Source: Deltaproteobacteria bacterium
GTDB lineage: Bacteria > Myxococcota_A > UBA9160 > JAFDDA01
Assembly (NCBI GenBank): GCA_019311105.1
Contig: JAFDDA010000021.1
Span: forward strand, 1-64,000
Length of the DNA: 64,000 nucleotides
Direction: 5' to 3'
In this document: piece by piece, positions 49,239 through 60,581 of the stretch
Numbering within the stretch: the stretch's first letter is position 1
Layout of the letters: each line of letters opens with the position of its first letter
The notes under the pieces: model-generated
Database searches by the model: none
Told to the model about the DNA's origin: nothing
The model's input: the letters and a program-made list of their open reading frames with translations, nothing else
Program-made: the position numbers and the translations under genes

Positions 49239-50366
49239 GTGATGAATGCCCCGGTCGAGGTGCTCCTGCTCCACGACGGTGAGCTGTCCGACGTGGCCGC
49301 CCTGTTGGGCGAGTTCGAAGTGGAGTGGCTCGAGGTGCTGGCGAGGGGCTCGCAGCCCGCCGCTGCGCCTCTTCTGATCGGAACGCCCGCGCGGCTGTTG
49401 CGCTTCGAACTTCCCGGCGGGCCGGACTCGGTGGCGCGGATCGCGATCTGCGACGGCGCCGGCGCCGGCAAGACCCTGCGTCGCAAGCTCGAAGCCCACG
49501 GCGTCGATTTCGTGCTGCGGCGCCCGGTGCATCCCGCGGCGCTTCGGCTCCTCGTGCTCCACATGATCTACCGCGGCCCCGAGCGCCGACGCCTGCGCCG
49601 GGTGAACGCGACGATTCCGGTCCGCTACCGCGTGGGCTGGAAGGCGCGCCAGGCACTCCTGCTCGAGTTCTCGGTGGGCGGTTGCAGCCTGCTGATGGAC
49701 CGCGTTCTCACGGGCGGGAAGCGGATCAAGGTCTTCCTACCCGAAGAACTCGGCCTCGGCCGGAAGCTCGGTCTGAAGGGCCACGTCGTGCGGAGCGAAG
49801 CGGCCGCGTCGGGCCAGCCCGGAGAGCAGGCCGTGGCCATCGACTTCGGGGAGCTCCCGCCCGATGCCCACCAACGGCTGGCGGCAGGTGTCGTCTCGCG
49901 CGCGCGCAAGACGGCAGCGCCCATCGACGTGCCGAAGCGGGGGGGGCCGGAGCCGATCGAGGCGCCCGATGAAGCCTCGGACGGCGGCGAGCGGCGCCGA
50001 CTGCCGCGGGGCATCTATACGAAGGCCGTCCACGGGCGCGTCGACGGCGCGCAGCTCGTCCTGATGGGCACGAACCTCTCGCCCAAGGGCATGCAGGTCG
50101 ACCCGGAGCCGCGCGTCGAACTCGGCGCGTCGTTGAAGCTCGACCTCTACGGCCACGGCGACATCCCGCCGCTGCGGCTCGAGGCGCGCGTCGCCCGGGA
50201 CGACGGCGAGCGCGGCCTCTATCTCGAGTTCGTCCGGCTCTGGCCGGGCGCACCGGCGGTGATCGAGCGGCTCATCAAGACGCTGCCCCTCGTCGCGCCC
50301 GGTGAGGGGCGGATGGTGATTTCCGAGGTGGTCGAGAGCGACCCGCTCGGACGTCCTCGGTCGTAG
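49239..50366 (+). CDS. tandem PilZ-domain protein
   Basis: RRRLRRVNATIPVRYRV...FSVGGCSLL and ERRRLPRGIYTKAVHG...TNLSPKGMQV. Confidence 0.78.
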   Translation: MMNAPVEVLLLHDGELSDVAALLGEFEVEWLEVLARGSQPAAAPLLIGTPARLLRFELPGGPDSVARIAICDGAGAGKTLRRKLEAHGVDFVLRRPVHPAALRLLVLHMIYRGPERRRLRRVNATIPVRYRVGWKARQALLLEFSVGGCSLLMDRVLTGGKRIKVFLPEELGLGRKLGLKGHVVRSEAAASGQPGEQAVAIDFGELPPDAHQRLAAGVVSRARKTAAPIDVPKRGGPEPIEAPDEASDGGERRRLPRGIYTKAVHGRVDGAQLVLMGTNLSPKGMQVDPEPRVELGASLKLDLYGHGDIPPLRLEARVARDDGERGLYLEFVRLWPGAPAVIERLIKTLPLVAPGEGRMVISEVVESDPLGRPRS

Positions 50367-50393
50367 GCTCGCCCCCCCCCGAGGCGAGCGGGC

Positions 50394-52385
50394 TCAGCGC
50401 TGGCGCCGGGCCCAGACCTCGAACCCGGGGGTCTGCTCCACGCGATCGAACGAGGCCTGCTCGAGGGCGACCCGGATGTCCCGTCCGTCTGCCGCCTGTT
50501 CGGTCAGGCACACCGCTTGAAGGTCGAAGCTCTGGATTCCCGCGAGCAGGGTCGAAGCGATCAGATCGCCTCGACCCGAGGCGAGGGCGGCCAGCTCGAG
50601 GCGCTGATGCAGCACGGCGTCGTCGACCGTGCCGCGGAGAAGCGCGAGGTAGCCGGGCCGAACTACGAGTGGAGCGGGGTGGCCGTGCAGCGTGGGGATC
50701 CACGGGCCGACCGTCAGCGGGGCCAGGACCGCACTGCCCGCGGGTGCGTGCGCGGCGAGGAGGCGCGCGGCCCGCATCTCGGCCTCCGGCACCTTCCAGC
50801 CGGGCAGGGCGACGCGGGCCCAGTTCTGCGCGGACCAGGTCGGGTGGGACGGCGCCCAGACGCCGACGCCGAGGAGGAGTGCAACGGTCACTGCGGACGC
50901 GGCGAGAGACGGCCGGATCGCTTCGAGCGGCCAGGTGAGGGTCGCCGCCATCAGCGCGGGGAGCGGGAGCAGCCAGAAGACCCGCCAGTACGTCGGGTAG
51001 CCGACGAGCTGGGCTGCCACGAACTCGGCCGTGAACGGGTTCCAGACGAGCAACAGGAAGCCCAACGTGTAGGGCGAGGTGAGCGCACGGTGTGAGGGCG
51101 ATCGCGCGACGGCCCAGCCGCCCACGAGGACGGCGAGCCAGAGCGGGGCGACCCACCCGGCCCCGAGCACGATCGAGAGCGCCAGGCCCGCGTCCGCGAG
51201 CTGCGTGGCCTCGTCGCCGAGGGATTCGATCCGCGCCTGGGTCGAGCTGCGGATGGCCAATGCGCACGCCACGACGTAGACGGAGCTCACGACGCCGAGC
51301 GCCACGGTGCGAAGGCCGCGGACGGTTGGGCGACTCGCGCTCGCAACCGCCAGTGCGACGGCAGCGGGGGCCAGCCAGAGCGCGGTCGAAGAGAGGCCCA
51401 TCGCAGCCGTCTGAGCACCGAATAGCCGTGCCCATCGTCGCCACGTCGGCCGAGCTGCGAACTCGAGACCGAACGCGACCAGCAGCGGGACCCACGCTGC
51501 CAGCAGGATGCCCTTTCCCTGATGGAGCCGGACGAACGAGAAGCTCCCATAACTCTGGTGCGTCTCGCCCAGAAAGAGCAGCAACACGATCACCGTCGCC
51601 GTCGCCTGCCACCAGCGGCCCGGTACGAGGAGTCGGAGCAACCGAGCGTGGGCCAGGACGACCAGCGCACCGCCGGCCGCGGGGAGCAGGACGTGGGCCA
51701 CGTCGAGTGCTCGCAAGGGAGAAAGCCGCGCGAAGGCCGCGACCAGGAGCTCGATCGAGTGGAGCTTGTAGAAGGAGGGTACGAACGGGGCGCCCGGGAT
51801 CCCGTGCAGCGGGTCCGATGCGAGCAGCGCTGCGCCCGGATGATCGGCGGCCGCGACGGCGACACCCAGGTAGAACGCATCGTCGAGGTCGGGGCGATGG
51901 AGAAAGAGAGGGATGGCTGCGCCCGCCACAGCCAGTGCCCAGAGGCGTGCCGAGTCACCCGCGCTCGCTGGGCTCGGGGCGCCCATCGGCGGCGTGCCCC
52001 CCTCGCGAGTCCACTGCCACACCGCGGTGGCGGCCACGGTGGCGACGGCGCCCAGCCAGATGGGTGGGAGGTCGCGCGTCACGGCGAACGCCGCCGCCAG
52101 ACCGCCCGCAGAGGCTGCGACGGCGAGTCGCAGCCAACGCGGTGCGTCGCTCTCCGCCGCGATGGCCGGCTCGGGGAATTCTGCGGTCGACGCCTCGCGG
52201 GAGCGTAGGTGGCGCGCGAACCCGATCCCCGCGATCAGCGCGATCGCGGCCATCGTCAGCAGCGCGTCGAGTGAGCCGCCGAAGAAGACCGTCCCGTTTG
52301 CGAGGAGCGTCCAGCCCGCGAGGCCGGCGACGACGGCGTGCAACAGCCGGTCGGACGGCATGTTGCCACGCGGTCGGGGAGCCAT
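50394..52385 (-). CDS. polytopic membrane protein, possibly glycosyltransferase-like
   Basis: Multiple TM segments; no specific motif recognised. Confidence 0.65.
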   Translation of the reverse strand: MAPRPRGNMPSDRLLHAVVAGLAGWTLLANGTVFFGGSLDALLTMAAIALIAGIGFARHLRSREASTAEFPEPAIAAESDAPRWLRLAVAASAGGLAAAFAVTRDLPPIWLGAVATVAATAVWQWTREGGTPPMGAPSPASAGDSARLWALAVAGAAIPLFLHRPDLDDAFYLGVAVAAADHPGAALLASDPLHGIPGAPFVPSFYKLHSIELLVAAFARLSPLRALDVAHVLLPAAGGALVVLAHARLLRLLVPGRWWQATATVIVLLLFLGETHQSYGSFSFVRLHQGKGILLAAWVPLLVAFGLEFAARPTWRRWARLFGAQTAAMGLSSTALWLAPAAVALAVASASRPTVRGLRTVALGVVSSVYVVACALAIRSSTQARIESLGDEATQLADAGLALSIVLGAGWVAPLWLAVLVGGWAVARSPSHRALTSPYTLGFLLLVWNPFTAEFVAAQLVGYPTYWRVFWLLPLPALMAATLTWPLEAIRPSLAASAVTVALLLGVGVWAPSHPTWSAQNWARVALPGWKVPEAEMRAARLLAAHAPAGSAVLAPLTVGPWIPTLHGHPAPLVVRPGYLALLRGTVDDAVLHQRLELAALASGRGDLIASTLLAGIQSFDLQAVCLTEQAADGRDIRVALEQASFDRVEQTPGFEVWARRQR

Positions 52386-52478
52386 CGGTCGAGGGTACCG
52401 GCCAGCTCCGATCCGTGCGAGGAGCGTGCGGCGTTCGTTGCGTGGGTGAACCTTCTCTGGCACGGTCCTCGTACGCCC

Positions 52479-53849
52479 ATGGTCGCGCCGCCCCTCTCGC
52501 GTCGGGAGTTCGTTCGCAGGTCCGCTCTTGCCGCGGCGGCCAGTGCCGTCCCGTTCGGCTGTGGGCGCGCTCCGGAACACAAACCGAACCTCCTCGTCCT
52601 GTGTTCCGACCAACAGCACTGGCAGGCGATGGGCTTCGTGGACGAGTTCTTCGATACGCCGAACGCAGACGCGCTCGCCCTCGAGTCGACGGTCTTCGAG
52701 CGGGCGTTCTGCGCTTCGCCGCAGTGCTCACCCAGCCGGTCCGCCATGTTGACCGGCTTCTATCCACACCACACGCGGGTGATGAACAACGAGGGCGCCG
52801 TCGGGGGCCCCGCTCTGGCGATGGAGACGATCGGCCCGGCGCTACAGCGAGGCGGCTATCACACGGGCTACTTCGGGAAGTGGCACCTCGGCAACGAGCC
52901 GCTCGGGAACTCTGGCTGGGATGAACGCAACACCGCGGGCGTCGACCCGGCCACCACGGGCCGGGCGCTCGACTTCCTTCATCGCCATGCGCAGAGCGAG
53001 AAGCCCTTCGCCCTGTTCCTGATGTACGTGGATCCGCACGATGTCTACGCCTTCTCGCCGGACGTCCCACCGGGGGCGACCGCCACCGGGGCGCCCCTCG
53101 GCGAGTCGTGGCGTCGCGAGCGCTTCGAGGGCAAGCCGGCCCCGCAGGAGCAATTCATGACCGGTGACCAGGGCCGGGTGATCTGGGGGCGAGCTCAGCC
53201 TGTCTGGGAGGCGTATCGCGAGTTCTATCGGGGCAAGGTCGAGCTCTACGACCGCCACCTGGGTTCGGTCGTCCGGATCTTGAAGGCGCTGGGTCTCTGG
53301 GAGAGCACCGTCGTCCTCAACACCTCCGACCACGGGGAGATGGACACCCAGCACAAGCTCGTCTTCAAGGGGCCGTTCATGTACGAGCATGTGGTCCGAA
53401 TCCCCATGACCGTCCGCGTGCCCGAGGCGTTCGCGGGCGTCGGGCCCCAGCGTGTCGCCGACTACGATTGGGTCAACGTCGATACGGTCCCGACCCTGCT
53501 CGACCTCGCGGGGCTCGACCCCCCCGAGTGTCATGGACGATCCGCGCGCGCGATCCTGACCGGGCAGGGTGCCCGGCCGAGCCGCGACTATGTGGTCGGC
53601 CAGTACTTCGGCAAGCAGGGGTGGCTGAACCCGATCCGGATGATCCGTACGCCGGACTGGAAGCTCAACGTCTACATCGGCCACGGCGAAGAACTCTACG
53701 ACCTCCGCAACGACCCCCACGAACTCGTGAACCTCGCGGCGGACGCCGGACGCGCCGGACGGATGCGCGAACTCCGGGCGGAACTCGATGCATGGATCCG
53801 CGACCACGCGGACCCCTTCGACCGGCTCGAGGCGACGCCGCTGGGATGA
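52479..53849 (+). CDS. Tat-exported sulfatase (formylglycine type)
   Basis: Tat-like SRREFVRRSALAAAASAVPFGCG; CASPQCSPSRSAMLTG (CxPSR). Confidence 0.92.
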   Translation: MVAPPLSRREFVRRSALAAAASAVPFGCGRAPEHKPNLLVLCSDQQHWQAMGFVDEFFDTPNADALALESTVFERAFCASPQCSPSRSAMLTGFYPHHTRVMNNEGAVGGPALAMETIGPALQRGGYHTGYFGKWHLGNEPLGNSGWDERNTAGVDPATTGRALDFLHRHAQSEKPFALFLMYVDPHDVYAFSPDVPPGATATGAPLGESWRRERFEGKPAPQEQFMTGDQGRVIWGRAQPVWEAYREFYRGKVELYDRHLGSVVRILKALGLWESTVVLNTSDHGEMDTQHKLVFKGPFMYEHVVRIPMTVRVPEAFAGVGPQRVADYDWVNVDTVPTLLDLAGLDPPECHGRSARAILTGQGARPSRDYVVGQYFGKQGWLNPIRMIRTPDWKLNVYIGHGEELYDLRNDPHELVNLAADAGRAGRMRELRAELDAWIRDHADPFDRLEATPLG

Positions 53850-53886
53850 GCCTCCTGGGAGGCCACGCGCCGCCGGGCTGAGCCCC

Positions 53887-54491
53887 TTAGAACGTCACGT
53901 TCAGGGCGGCGCCACCGAGCGTCGGCGTGATGTTCCAGTCGAAGCGCTTTCCGGTCTTCATGCCGAAGTGGGTCTGGTACTCGTCGAGGTCGGCAATGCC
54001 GCGCTTCGGGGCGCTCAGGATGTGAGCCGTCCCGACCGCGACGCCGACGCCAAAGGATTCTGCGGCGTCCGCTCCGTGGCCGAGGCCCAGGATGAAGCCC
54101 ATGCCCACGAGGTTCAGGCCGACGTTGCCCGCAGGCTCGCGTCCAGCTCGTCGGCGCCGTTGCGACCCGGGTGGGGGCGCAACAGCAGGCGCGTCGTGCC
54201 GATCGTGGCCTTCACGGCGGTGGTGATGTAGTTGGCGCGGTTCTTCCCGCTGTCGGTGAGCGAAGCCTGCAGGGTTCCGATCACCATGCCCGCGCCGTAC
54301 ACGCCGGTCCATCCATGCTGCCAGTACTTGGCGTGCTTCTCGCCGCCGTTGAGGCGGTCCTCGATGAAGGCGATGCGCGAGTCCAGCTCGGCATCGGAGA
54401 GGCCCGAGAGGTTCCGGGTGAGGCCATCGGCACTGGCAACGCCGGGGGCCAAGAGGGTCAGGGAAAGCAGAAGGGTGGCGAAGGTTCGCAC
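53887..54491 (-). pseudogene. secreted hypothetical protein split by a frameshift
   Basis: N-terminus VRTFATLLLSLTLLAPGVASADG...LDAS in the frame of ORF 54114..54680; C-terminus NVGLNLVGMGFILGLGHGADAAESFG...LNVTF in the frame of ORF 53887..54525. Confidence 0.6.
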
Positions 54492-54588
54492 GCGGTTCTC
54501 CTCGAAAGATTGGGATGGCAGGCAATACGCAGTAGGCGGCAAGGGATACCGCAGACCCGCTCCCCCCGCCGCGTGCTCGGCTGAAAAA

Positions 54589-54622
54589 CGAAGGGCCGCG
54601 CGGCGATGCCGGCGGCCCTTCG
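54589..54622 (-). terminator. rho-independent terminator-like hairpin, minus strand
   Basis: CGAAGGGCCGC...GCGGCCCTTCG followed on the minus strand by TTTTT. Confidence 0.7.
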
Positions 54623-54631
54623 AAGAGTGGA

Positions 54632-54710
54632 TGGTGGAGCTGAGCGGGATGGAACTCTGACGCTCAGGCGGCGAGAGCACCCGCGAAGAAGCGAAATCAA
54701 TGACTTAGGG
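54632..54710 (-). repeat. att-like repeat copy A (degenerate tRNA 3' end plus conserved tail)
   Basis: tggtggagctgagcgggatggaac...aagaagcgaaatcaatgacttaggg; ~80-nt match to 56051-56130. Confidence 0.75.
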
Positions 54711-54747
54711 CGGGGTCGGCCGGTGAGACACCTGATAGGCTCGCTGC

Positions 54748-55947
54748 GTGCGTGCGATCGACGTCGTCGAGCAATCGATCGGAGATGGCCAGCGTGAGAT
54801 CGCCGGCGCGGCGGCCTTCGCGGACGGGGGCCGCGTCCCCGTCTACCTGCAGTTCCCCGATGCCGGGCCCCACCCTGCTCCGGGCGACGTCTTCCTCCCG
54901 ATGCTGCTCGTGCCGGCGATGGCTCTCCACGAGGATCTCCACATCGATGCCCCGGTCTCGCGCTCGCTGCTCGACGCCGCGAACGAGAGCGTCGGTCCGG
55001 TGCTCGCCGCGTTCCACCCGCGCCTCGAGCGCGTCGAGATCCGAGCCGCCGAGGTGGCCGACGACGCTGACGCTGTGGCGCCGCCGACGATCGGGTCGTT
55101 CTTCTCCCACGGCCTCGACAGCCGCTGGACGCTCATGCGGCGTCAGACCGAGCTCACCCACCTCGTCTACATCCACGGTTTCGACCTCAACCTGGATGCA
55201 TCCGGCGTCCTGGCCGAGCTGGCGAGCCGCGCCCGGGCCGTCGCCGACGCCGCGGGCCTCGAGTTGGTGGAGCTGCGTGGCAACGGGCGTCGCCAGCTCA
55301 ACCGCGCGGCCCAGCAGCGCTTCGACGCCCGCGGACCGCGCCAGCACTTCTCCGAGACGTTCCAGCTCGGCAGCCTGCTCACGAGCTTCGGACAGGGGCT
55401 GGCCGGCCAGGTGGGCAAGATGGTGATCGCGTCGAGCTGGCGGCTCGAGGACGGCGGGGCGCACGGCTCCCACCCGTGGATCGAGGGCAACTGGTCGACG
55501 CCGAGGATCCGCTTCGAGCTCGACGGCAGCCACGCCAGCCGGATCGAGCGGGCGCGCGAGCTGGCAGAGAAGCGGCCGGACCTGCTGCGCGGCGTGCGCG
55601 TCTGCTGGCGGCGGCCCCACCGGGTCGAGAACTGCGGCCAGTGCGGGAAGTGCCTGCGCCTGCGGATGGAGCTGGAGCTGGCCGACGTCGCTCCGGGCGA
55701 AGGCCCCTTCGACGACGCCCTCGACCACCGGGCCCTGCGCCGCGCGCGGATCGTGGTCTCGTCGAGCTTCTGGGGAGCAATCCTCGAGGAGGCTCGCCGG
55801 CGCGGCGACCGCGAGGCCCAGCGGACCGCCGAGATCCTGCTCGGCCTTCGCCGCCATCCGGGCCGCGAGCTCATGCGCGCCCGGCGCGAGTTGAGACGGG
55901 TGCGCCGCCGCGTGCGCACGCGCTTCGCGAGACGAACCCCCCGCTAG
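54748..55947 (+). CDS. PP-loop ATPase-like protein (QueC/ExsB-like) with zinc-binding Cys cluster
   Basis: IGSFFSHGLDSRWTLMRR (PP-loop-like SxGxDS); ENCGQCGKCLRLRMEL; GTG start. Confidence 0.72.
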   Translation: MRAIDVVEQSIGDGQREIAGAAAFADGGRVPVYLQFPDAGPHPAPGDVFLPMLLVPAMALHEDLHIDAPVSRSLLDAANESVGPVLAAFHPRLERVEIRAAEVADDADAVAPPTIGSFFSHGLDSRWTLMRRQTELTHLVYIHGFDLNLDASGVLAELASRARAVADAAGLELVELRGNGRRQLNRAAQQRFDARGPRQHFSETFQLGSLLTSFGQGLAGQVGKMVIASSWRLEDGGAHGSHPWIEGNWSTPRIRFELDGSHASRIERARELAEKRPDLLRGVRVCWRRPHRVENCGQCGKCLRLRMELELADVAPGEGPFDDALDHRALRRARIVVSSSFWGAILEEARRRGDREAQRTAEILLGLRRHPGRELMRARRELRRVRRRVRTRFARRTPR

Positions 55948-56011
55948 CCCTCGCTCCCCGGCATCGGCGTATCGGACGGCGCGAACCGGCTCTATCCGGC
56001 TCCGAACGAAA

Positions 56012-56042
56012 ACGGGGTTGGCGATGATCTCGCCAACCCCGT
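56012..56042 (-). terminator. rho-independent terminator-like hairpin, minus strand
   Basis: ACGGGGTTGGCGA-tgatc-TCGCCAACCCCGT (13-bp perfect stem) followed on the minus strand by TTTTCGTT. Confidence 0.78.
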
Positions 56043-56050
56043 GAAAAGAA

Positions 56051-56130
56051 TGGTGGAGCTGAGGGGGATCGAACCCCTGACCCTCAGACTGCCAGAGCAT
56101 CCGCCAAGAAGCGAAATCAATGACTTAGGG
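56051..56130 (-). repeat. att-like repeat copy B (tRNA 3' end plus conserved tail)
   Basis: Minus strand: CTAAGTCATTGATTTCGCTTCTTGGCGG...GTCAGGGGTTCGATCCCCCTCAGCTCCACCA. Confidence 0.8.
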
Positions 56131-56246
56131 AACTTGCAAGCCGCGGATACCCGCCGATAGGCCTCTTTGCGATCCCGATTGGCCACAGTTTTGACCACAC
56201 GCGAGGATACGAGCAGGGTCTCTCGTCCCGGCTCACACCACGTTTG

Positions 56247-56285
56247 CGAGACGCGTCTTGAACCGGCGACCCTCAGCTTGGGAAG
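56247..56285 (-). other. tRNA-Gly(CCC)-like fragment
   Basis: Minus strand CTTCCCAAGCTGAGGGTCGCCGGTTCAAGACGCG: anticodon arm to T-arm only. Confidence 0.5.
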
Positions 56286-56615
56286 AGAATCCGAAACAGA
56301 GGAAGATCAGTCATCTACGACTGAGTGACCGGCGAGCAGCGGCGTAGAGCGGCATACGATGAACGATTAAGTCGGGCGCGACAACGAGTCCCGCGGAGCG
56401 GCGCAACGCCTCTAGCTGCGAGTGCGGTCGACGAAACGCTAGTCGCGAGACCAGAGCGACCACTCACTATGCGAGTCGAACTGCGTCCTTCTCACGCACG
56501 GCGAAGCCGTAGCGGCGGACACGATGTGCCGCAGGATCCGCGAAACGCTCGGCTTCACGGCGGGTGGCCCCGAATACAACGAGACGGTCGATCTCACCAG
56601 GAACTCCCGTCGGTC

Positions 56616-57326
56616 TCAGCTGAATAGCTGTAGGAAATCGCTCGCCGCGATGATTCCGACCAGCTCATCGGAGTCAACCACAGGGAGGCACCCGATCTGT
56701 TCCCGGCTCATCCGCCGCGCAGCCTCCTCCAACGGCGCCGAGGAGTCGATCGACACGACGTCCGCTTTCATCGTTTCTTTGACGGTGAAGTGATCCAACG
56801 CTTGCTCGTGTGCGTGCTCCGACTGACCGAGCGACCACGACAACGCGTTGAACGCCAGGTCGCGGTCGCTGAGCACACCGGCGACGTTTCCATCCTCGTC
56901 GAGAACGACGAGGTGGCGGAGCTCACCGCTTCGCATCTGCTCGCTCGCCTTGGCCAGGCGATCGTTGCGCCCGACCGTTCGAACGTCACGTGTCATCACG
57001 TCGCCGACCGTCAGATCGAGCTGGATGTGACTCGGCTTGTGTTCTTCTGCGGCGGAGCGCGCAGCGGATGGCGTCTGCTCGCGGGCTGACGGCGCGTCTG
57101 CGCCAAACACCTCCGCTGCGCGACCGAGCGCAGCATCGAGTTCGGCATGAAGTCGAGCGACCTCGCGCTCAAGCGCTCCCATCACTCGACAGGAGGCGGT
57201 AATCGTGTCCGCGCTGCCATCCCTTGTGCACCCGTGTACACGGACCACGGCGATGCGAGCGCTAGGCCCCTCCTCCCCGTCCTGTCCTGTTTCGATCTCA
57301 AGGTCCAGGCTTCGCTCTACAGTCAC
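56616..57326 (-). CDS. tandem CBS-domain protein
   Basis: VGDVMTRDVRTVGRNDRLAKASEQMRSGELRHLVVLDEDGNVAGVLSDRDL ... VKETMKADVVSIDSSAPLEEAARRMSREQIGCLPVVDSDELVGIIAASDFL. Confidence 0.88.
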   Translation of the reverse strand: MTVERSLDLEIETGQDGEEGPSARIAVVRVHGCTRDGSADTITASCRVMGALEREVARLHAELDAALGRAAEVFGADAPSAREQTPSAARSAAEEHKPSHIQLDLTVGDVMTRDVRTVGRNDRLAKASEQMRSGELRHLVVLDEDGNVAGVLSDRDLAFNALSWSLGQSEHAHEQALDHFTVKETMKADVVSIDSSAPLEEAARRMSREQIGCLPVVDSDELVGIIAASDFLQLFS

Positions 57327-57515
57327 GCTCTCCTACCTCCCTGAACTTCCTGAGCTGCATCTCCCGTGCCACGCTGACTCGCGGTCTCTCCGAGCACGCA
57401 AGGCGTGGAGAGCTGCGGGGGTGAGACCAAAGGCCTCGCCCGGTGGCGATACGCCACAGCGCGAGGGGCCAGAACTTCCTGCAGTCGGCCGGGAGTTCCG
57501 AGACTTCGCGAACGC

Positions 57516-58049
57516 CTAGCGAACGTAGTCCGGGTAGCGACGCCGCTCGTACTTCGAATGTAGGTACGCGGTGAGATCGATCAGCTGCGCGACGGTCATG
57601 GTGTCGTTCGCGTCGTGCATGCGAGATCCGTCTCCCTCTTCCGTGTGCTCTCGCGGGAAGCGCCTCGAGATGTCGTGGGACGGATTGATGATCGAGGTCA
57701 AGAGCTGCCCGTAGGTCTCGATGCGCGACACTTCGCCGCCAAGCACGAGAGGCGGATGCGTGCGCAGTCCCTGTGGACCACTCGGCCCGCCGACAACGCC
57801 GTGACAGTTTGTACAGCTGAGTTCGACGAAGGCGGATAGGGCATTCAAGCTGCGTTCTTGCACCCGGGCCGAGTGGGGGCGTTGTGACAAACCCCTGCGG
57901 GGGCCACAACGGGGGTTCTTCCTCCACCTCTCCGCTGAACACTTCAACATCGCGAAGCCCGGCCTCGGTTTCATGGAGTACTTCGACCGGATCGAGAATT
58001 CTCTAGGCGCGGTCCTAGCAAACCGGTCCGCCATGCAGCGGCTCAACAA
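57516..58049 (-). CDS. c-type cytochrome-like protein, probably truncated at its N-terminus
   Basis: VELSCTNCHGVVGGP (CxxCH); no recognisable signal peptide. Confidence 0.6.
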   Translation of the reverse strand: MLSRCMADRFARTAPREFSIRSKYSMKPRPGFAMLKCSAERWRKNPRCGPRRGLSQRPHSARVQERSLNALSAFVELSCTNCHGVVGGPSGPQGLRTHPPLVLGGEVSRIETYGQLLTSIINPSHDISRRFPREHTEEGDGSRMHDANDTMTVAQLIDLTAYLHSKYERRRYPDYVR

Positions 58050-58209
58050 GGCACGCGTTGCGCTGAAGCACCACGGTGTTCTAGGTGCGCCTACGCCGAC
58101 GCAGACTAGGGCGCGGGTGTCACGAACTTCACCGAAAAGGCGGCCTGTGGAAGACCCGACGAGACCTGGCGAAGCGCTTCGGGTCCGATCTCGAGGCTTG
58201 AAAGGCGGA

Positions 58210-60150
<1,941 letters not shown>

Positions 60151-60180
60151 CGCGGGGACAGAATAGCCTGAAGTTGCGTC

Positions 60181-60570
60181 CCCACCCTGCCCGAGGCCTT
60201 CGAGCCCGGCCCGGAGGTGTTGGTCCTCGGCGAGCTCGATGCCTCAAACTTCCGCGCACGCGAGTGGCGACGAATCGCCAAGCGGGCAGGGGTCGGCCTC
60301 CGTCGCCCGAAGGATCTGCGCGACACGTTCGCGAGCCAGCTCCTGACCCTCGGCGTGCCGCTGACCTACATCAGCCGCCAGCTCGGCCACCGCCAGGTGG
60401 CAACCACTGAGAAGCACTACGCCCGCTACCAGGGAGATGAGTACGTCGATCCGCTTCGCCGCGAGCCGTGGGAAGTGCCTGCGGACTTCCTGGCTCGTAC
60501 GTTCGCGGAACAAAGTGGCCACGAATTTGACCACAGTGGCGTCTTGGGGAATCGGGGAGACGCGCAACCC
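60181..60570 (+). pseudogene. C-terminal fragment of a tyrosine recombinase/phage integrase
   Basis: RPKDLRDTFASQLLTLGVPLTYISRQLGHRQVATTEKHYARY; N-terminal half absent. Confidence 0.85.
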
Positions 60571-60581
60571 CGCGAAAGGAA

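Noticed and set aside
56051-56130. Functional tRNA gene on the minus strand
   Set aside because: Only the T-arm, acceptor 3' strand and a short upstream stretch are present; no D-arm or 5' acceptor strand, so it is better explained as an att remnant.
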